DNA from: Seison nebaliae
Taxonomy: Eukaryota > Rotifera > Pararotatoria > Seisonacea > Seisonidae
Reading direction: 5' to 3'
NCBI GenBank assembly: GCA_023231475.1
Contig: JALJEE010001273.1
Location: forward strand, 41,449 to 105,448
DNA: 64,000 nt
The notes beneath the pieces were generated by a model. The model ran no database searches, was not told where the DNA came from, and worked only from the letters and a program-made list of their open reading frames with translations. Below are positions 58,687 to 64,000 of this stretch, piece by piece (position 1 is the first letter of the stretch; each line of letters starts with the position of its first letter). Position numbers and translations under genes: made by a program.

Positions 58687-58832
58687 GATAGTTCTACTCC
58701 TTTTGGTTTTTTTTTCAAAAAAAGACAATTCTACGCTTTTCATTCGGACAGTTCTACTCCTTGTGTTTTTTTCAGAACGGACATTTCTACTCCTTTTTGG
58801 ACAATTACGGACACTTCTACTCCTTTTTTGAA
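58687..58832. repeat. Degenerate tandem array with core GGACAGTTCTACTCC
   Basis: Five imperfect units of the word GGACA(G/A)TTCTACTCCTTTT start near 58687, 58723, 58746, 58779 and 58808-58813, with irregular spacing of 23-36 nt. Weak inverted flanks (TTTTGGTTTTTT at about 58701 and AAAAAACCAAATGG at about 58834) surround most of it. The 14-bp word CATTCGGACAGTTC recurs exactly in the array at 63.7 kb. Confidence 0.7.
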
Positions 58833-59313
58833 GAAAAAACCAAATGGAATAGAACCGTCTGACTTACAAGTAGAACTTAACTTAACTGACTGCTTGACTT
58901 CATGTTCCTTAGATTTTGTACCTAAAACTACTCTTCTTCCTCATATAATAACATATTTTAGTTAACTTTTTTAAATTCTTTGATGAATTATACTGTTTAT
59001 TTTTTAATTTTTAAACATTTTTTCTCTCTGTTCCACATATGCAAAACGGGAACTATACGGTTTATAAGAACTAGAAAACATGAAATATAGAAGAGCGAAA
59101 TACAAAGATAATATTTATGTATCATTTTTTTCTATAATTCATGAATGAGGAAACTTCTTATCTTTTCGTGTTGAAATATCCATCTAAGTGAATCGGAAGG
59201 TAACATAGAGTTAACTGTCGTACGATTTTTTGCAAGATAGTGAATAAAATGAGACCATATCAGATACTGAGTTATTTATCATCCTTATAATAAGAATGGT
59301 TAAAATTTAACTT
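58833..59313. other. Non-coding stretch
   Basis: About 480 A+T-rich bases between two repeat features. I see nothing I would annotate. Confidence 0.35.
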
Positions 59314-59489
59314 CCCTATCATGCAAAAACAAGTCTGATTTTAAGTACTCATCTGAGTATTAAATTAGAGGTTAATTAGACCGTTTTTTCACCTTTTCGG
59401 TCTAAAGACACTTAATTTAAACGCTAAATAAAGTGATTTTTTAAACCCTCAAAATTAGACGTTATTTAGCCTGATTTTGTATGATAGGG
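59314..59489. mobile_element. Small inverted-repeat element (possible MITE)
   Basis: The ends are CCCTATCATGCAAAAACA at 59314 and, read inward from 59489, CCCTATCATACAAAATCA. Interior segments also mirror each other loosely (TTAGAGGTTAATTAGAC against TTAGACGTTATTTAGCC). At 176 bp with no coding capacity it looks like a small non-autonomous DNA element. No clear target duplication is visible. Confidence 0.55.
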
Positions 59490-61449
59490 TTATACCGTTA
59501 TAATAATTTAGATAATAATAATCCATAAATAATACATTTATTAAATAGTAAGTAAACGTTCACTGGTAGGTAGAATGAATTAGAAAAGTACCTTTCTAAT
59601 GCCCGAAAGAATGAATGATAAAGACAATTAGTATTAGTCTAGTGTATAAATTTTATTTTATTTCATTTGTTTTTTTTTTGAAATCCCAATCTGAGAAATT
59701 GAATATTGTTTGAGCGACCTCCTTCCTTACGGTCAGTGATAGGAGATCCCTACCTTTCGTGAGACGTCTGTCTCAATCGTTGTGACGTTGGGAACGTGCA
59801 TAGAAATTTAAGTTAATTTTGAAGATTGCGAATCATCGTTAAACTTATAATATTTTTAGATCCTTCATACCATATGATAACATAAGACGTATAAAATACT
59901 ATTTTAAATACTATAGAAATTGTCGAAAAGAATTTCTATAGAAACTATTATCGAAAAACATTATCGAAAGAACATTTGTCAATAACTGTCTTATTATTAT
60001 GTTGGAATGTAATTGTATTGAATAGATAGATTTTATCGACATTATAATAACATCCGTTTATTGACAGGACATGTATTCGATTCTATAAGGACAAGATCAT
60101 AGACAGGTGAATTTTATATTGGGGAAAAAATAACTATTCCAATTAATTGGGTCATAAATTTCCTTGTGTTAATTTCTTAACTAAAGATGCAAGAATTAGA
60201 CTCTTACAAATTATATACATTGAATCTTTTACTATAAACTTTTGGATAACAAATCTTATATTTGATCTGATACATTTGTTGAGATTTGATCACTTTCCTT
60301 TCCAGCATATTAATTTTTCCATTTTTTTGAACAAAAACAAATGAACTGACATACTTAGCGTCCTTCAACGCCACATTTAGTGGACCGTCAGGAGTACAAG
60401 TTATGAATATTTTCAACATGGCAATTAATCTGAAGAGGAAATTGAAAATAAATCTAGTTTCTGGATTAAAAATTGACTAACGTAAGTGAGAGATAATCAA
60501 TGTTGCATCTCATTGAAAGTTGAAAATTTCTCGTAAAAACTCGAAACCTATTAGTTACGAGAGTTATTCGGACAAATATTTATTATTGTAAAAGCATTAA
60601 GAGCATTCTTCAAAGACCTAAACTAATGTAGTCGTAAAAATTTAGTTCTCAGCCATGTTATATTTTGCTCAATAACATCTATTGTGCAAATTTCTTCTCA
60701 ATTGTTTACCAAACATAATTATCTTCGATATCTCATTAATATTATATGGACATGTATTCCATTAAAGAGATATAATTGAAATAAATAATTTTGAAGAATA
60801 GGATAATTATAATTTCTCATGGGAAACAGATACTAAATATTTATGAAACATCTATTGACCTGATGGTTTCTAAGGATACGAGAATATTTTGAGAATCATA
60901 ATAATTATTCACTACACGAATAGTGACTACCGATTGAACACAAATAAAACTCTTTTGTGGATAATTACAAAGAATTTCGTAATAATGTCCCTAAATTGAC
61001 GTTAATTCAGATTAATAGCAAAAAATGATTCTTCAATATGTTTACTTATCAATCCTGATTATTTACTTAAGTTGATCAGAAATGCTTTTATCAATACTCT
61101 TGTGACAAGTGTTCCGATAAACACACCTGCCATATATTCCCTTAAAATCCATAAAAATATAGAAATTTTGGGGTGCCACCAAAGCCATTCCTACCTATAG
61201 TTTCTCCGCAAGCATTTCCTTATATATCATCATTGACTATACTTTCTTCACTATCAATAGACTATATGAATAGTACATACGTTCGTTCAATTGAAATCAC
61301 TGTCATTTCGTCATTTTTTTTTGCCATTTTGTTTTATTAAAAACGGTGATTTCGTAACCCGGAAAACGGTCATTTCGGCAGCATATTCTTAAAATTTATT
61401 ATAAAAATCTTGAATTTTAGTTTAGAGATATATTGAAGAGATATCTAAA
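59490..61449. other. Non-coding stretch
   Basis: About 2 kb without a defensible gene. Short open frames at 60.1-60.4 kb on both strands overlap each other and have no family resemblance. Near 61.3-61.37 kb there is a degenerate repetition of a word like CGGTSATTTCG. Confidence 0.35.
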
Positions 61450-61700
61450 TTAAATGTTACCGATAACGCCTCATCAAGTGAAGGGAGATAATTTATCGAG
61501 TAATAATGGTAGAAAAAATGGAGAGGCGACGAGAAGTCCTCACACTGTGTATACGTTGGAACTGGAAATGTCGAATTTCGAACCGCACCAGAAGTAATGG
61601 CAAAGGACTCAATTCACAAATCGTGAACACAATTCTTCTATTGAAAGGTTTATGATGACCGAGCATCATCCGATTCTTTTGAAAACTCCGTATGCTTTTA
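61450..61700 (-). mobile_element. Second relic of the non-LTR element nested in the hAT transposon
   Basis: Read on the minus strand, this segment matches 27480-27600 in DNA (TGATGAGGCGTTATCG, AGTTCC...TATACACA, GATAAATTATC) and in the conserved reading frame (VPxYTQCExFS...INYxxSxDEALS). The two copies have diverged strongly and this one is riddled with stops. It covers only the part just downstream of the endonuclease-like motif. Confidence 0.6.
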
Positions 61701-61969
61701 AGTGCACTCAAACATGTGCATATTTTACACGATAAACTACGCGAAAAGTATTACTTCCATATCAAACTTGGCACATTTGTTTTTTCGATGGTGGTAATTT
61801 CAATAAAAAAATAAACGCGATTTATAATAATTTACGGTTGATTCTGAAATGCAAACATAACACTTTCCAAAAATGCTCAATATAATGTTATTATATATTA
61901 CTGTTTATACTTTAAATATATGTTACTGTTTAAATTAATGTTCGATTACTTTAAGTTTTATTGTATAAC

Positions 61970-62256
61970 ATCCTTAAAAGTGTCTTAGCTCATGCTAGTT
62001 GATGAGTATTAGTAACAGATGAATGACATATGAGTTAACTTATAAAGTTAATGAGAGAATATTATTTTAGTTATATAATTATTGTTAAGAATGTAAATTG
62101 CTATACTTAAATAGAATTAAAAGAATTTAATTCTCTCATTAACTTTATAAGTTTAATCACATGTCAGTCATATATTAATATTTCTTATCAACTAACCTGA
62201 CTCATCGACATCTGACAACCTGACTAACATTCTTACTTAAGACACTTACTAAGGAT
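61970..62256. mobile_element. Long imperfect inverted repeat (possible MITE or foldback element)
   Basis: A perfect 20-bp inner pair, TATAAAGTTAATGAGAGAAT (62041-62060) and its complement at 62130-62149, lies between outer pairs such as AAGTGTCTTA (61978-61987) and its complement at 62238-62247, with ATCCTTA at the left end and AAGGAT at the right. Between them the arms match with gaps. It has no coding capacity, and the flanks show no sure target duplication. Confidence 0.6.
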
Positions 62257-63686
62257 AATAGTATTATGCATAAGCAAGCTAGCAAATGGTCGGTCAACAA
62301 ACCATCAGTCTTTTGAAGGTATTAGGTGCAAAGGTTCATCTGCCAAATACCATAGACGATGAACGCCAACTTGGGAGCAACAAAAAGAAAAATAATGTCA
62401 TTCTATAAGGTTTGCATCAGTAGATCTTCATAATGCAGATAAGACGGTAAACTGTTTTTTTCTCTTTCTTATTCCCAAATTGACATCCATGTCATACACT
62501 CTTAACATAATTCATTTCTCACAAGAAAAAAGTATTATTTATCAGAACTGTAACATAAAAATCGAATAATAGTAACGCTAAACCGTTTAGACTAATTTTA
62601 AACGAAATATCATTGTTTCGTTACCTTCTCTTATGCTCTCCTTAATTCGGAAGGATGTAAAAAAAGCACAACCGATGATCATAATGTTAAAATTGAACGT
62701 TTGCCAATTAGAATATGCATTAAAATATTGTCCTGTATTATTGACATTATTAAACAAATTTAACAAAGTTCAAACATTTGAATCAAATCTCAAATGATTT
62801 AATCAATTAGATCAACAGTTTAAACGTTTTACACGAGAATACTATAAACAAAATTTTAAAAACATATTTTAAAACTAAAATAGATTTTACATTAGTTACA
62901 AAGGAATGAATTGTACAACCATAGATTATCATTAAGCAATGATATTTATAATTAAAAATGTAACTAATTACAGATATAATTTCCATCAGATTAACGCTTC
63001 TACTGGTCGGAAAGAGAATAAGGATAGGCAAATAATTTTTTAAATTTCTCCATTCTATGTACGTACTAATAACATTTAGCCTGTTAATTTCAGAAATATC
63101 TTCTGTCATTCTCAGGAGGATGTTCCATGAACATTTCGTTATACTTTATACAAGAAATTTACAATAACTGCCAGACAACAAATTAATGCTTTTTATGAAT
63201 TTTATTGCATAATTGTTTACTAATGAATTGCTTTATCATAGTCGAATTTCACCCATTTAAACTATCATAAATACGTATAATTTATTCATTTGATATGTTG
63301 ATTAAGGAAATATTTAGTTTCTTTCATTATATTATATCATATGATCAATAATTTTTCTCCATTCCATCATCTTGATGGACACAACCTGTTGTTCAATAAA
63401 ATATCTCCATAGCGAGTATAAGCGACTTCCACCTTCGTTATTACCAAATGGACCGAATGGAGGAATAATTATTTACGGAAAATATATTATGGACAATCTA
63501 TATGTTGGATATTTTGCGTATATTTCTTATGGGACAGTCGGCTAGTATTTTTTCTCATTCGTTATTAACAAAAGGGTCAAATGGAAAAACTCTTCGAAAA
63601 ACTGAAATAAGGTGAAATCCTCTAGGAAAGTTCAAATTCATGTGAATTCGAATCCCGTTGTTTTCCCCACCTTTTTTTTCCAGTCT
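62257..63686. other. Non-coding stretch
   Basis: About 1.4 kb of A+T-rich DNA before the tandem array. I see no gene or RNA signal that I would report. Confidence 0.35.
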
Positions 63687-64000
63687 CATTCGGACAGTTC
63701 GCCACCCTACTTATGTATTTTTGGTGTCTTCGCCACCCTTTTGTATAAATCTGAGCTTCATTTTCTTAAAATGGACAGTTCGCTACCCTGCTTGTATATT
63801 TTCGGCGTTTTCGCCACCCTTTTATACAAATTTATATGTATTTTCGGTGTTTTCGCCACCCTTATATACGTATTTGTATGTATTTTTGGCGTTTTCGCCA
63901 CCCTTATATACAAATCATAACTGCATTTTCCAGAAATCGACAGTTCATCACCCTTCTTCAATAGCATTTCGGTGCTTTCGTCACCTTTTTGTAAATTATT
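63687..64000. repeat. Tandem array with core TTCGCCACCCTT, continuing past the window
   Basis: Eight imperfect occurrences of TTCGCCACCC (with GCTACCC, ATCACCC and GTCACCT variants) lie between about 63699 and 63987. A composite unit of about 81 bp begins GACAGTTCGCCACCC and contains a second half ending GGTGTCTTCGCCACCC; it starts near 63693, 63774 and 63938, with two extra half-units between. The array opens with CATTCGGACAGTTC, the word also found in the 58.7-kb array. Both strands are open in one frame because unit lengths are near multiples of three, which I regard as a by-product. Confidence 0.75.

Noticed and set aside
63640-63672. tRNA-like B box (ATTCGAATCCC)
   Set aside because: No matching A box or acceptor and anticodon stems could be drawn around it.
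63687-64000. CRISPR array
   Set aside because: The repeats are degenerate, spacing is irregular and spacers resemble each other; the genome is eukaryotic.

Overview
This is nuclear DNA from a small-genome eukaryote. It is A+T-rich, and most genes are split by very short introns (about 42-67 nt, GT...AG). All recognisable proteins are animal-type: SGSM3, SLU7, MCCC2, COX18, a fasciclin-2/NCAM-like adhesion molecule, a STIM-like protein and a peptide-type GPCR. An arthropod with a compact genome, perhaps an acariform mite, fits best, but that placement is inference. I rebuilt exon structures by joining GT...AG introns and checking that every join kept the frame and matched the family as I remember it.

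Region 2-24.7 kb is gene-dense. In order it holds an SGSM3-like TBC/SH3/RUN protein (-), MCCC2 (+), an ankyrin-repeat protein (-), a Dpy-30-motif protein (-), a Ser-rich frame (-), a long SH3BP5-like protein (-), splicing factor SLU7 (+), a P4-ATPase flippase (-), a pancreatic-type lipase (-), a LITAF-domain protein (-) and the mitochondrial insertase COX18 (+). The most striking arrangement is that the whole coding region of the flippase lies on the opposite strand inside the last intron of SLU7. Its stop codon overlaps the SLU7 splice donor by one base.

Region 24.8-28.1 kb is a decayed hAT transposon with near-matching terminal inverted repeats and an 8-bp target duplication (7/8). A decayed non-LTR retroelement is nested in it. 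Region 28.5-32.5 kb has ACOT13, an unrecognised single-pass membrane protein and an intronless 5-Ig/2-FN3 protein with a GPI-type tail (all +). From 32.5 to 46.7 kb I see no gene I can defend.

Region 46.7-55.9 kb has a multi-exon Ig-domain protein with a GPI-type tail (+), a STIM-like EF-hand/SAM/membrane protein (+) flanked by two tiny UPF0057/PMP3 genes (-), and an intronless class A GPCR (-). Region 56-64 kb is repeat-rich: a long-arm inverted-repeat element with a second partial copy at 51.2 kb, two further inverted-repeat elements, a second relic of the non-LTR element, and two degenerate tandem arrays that share a 14-bp word. I found no CRISPR array, operon or prokaryotic defence system, and no convincing tRNA or rRNA gene.
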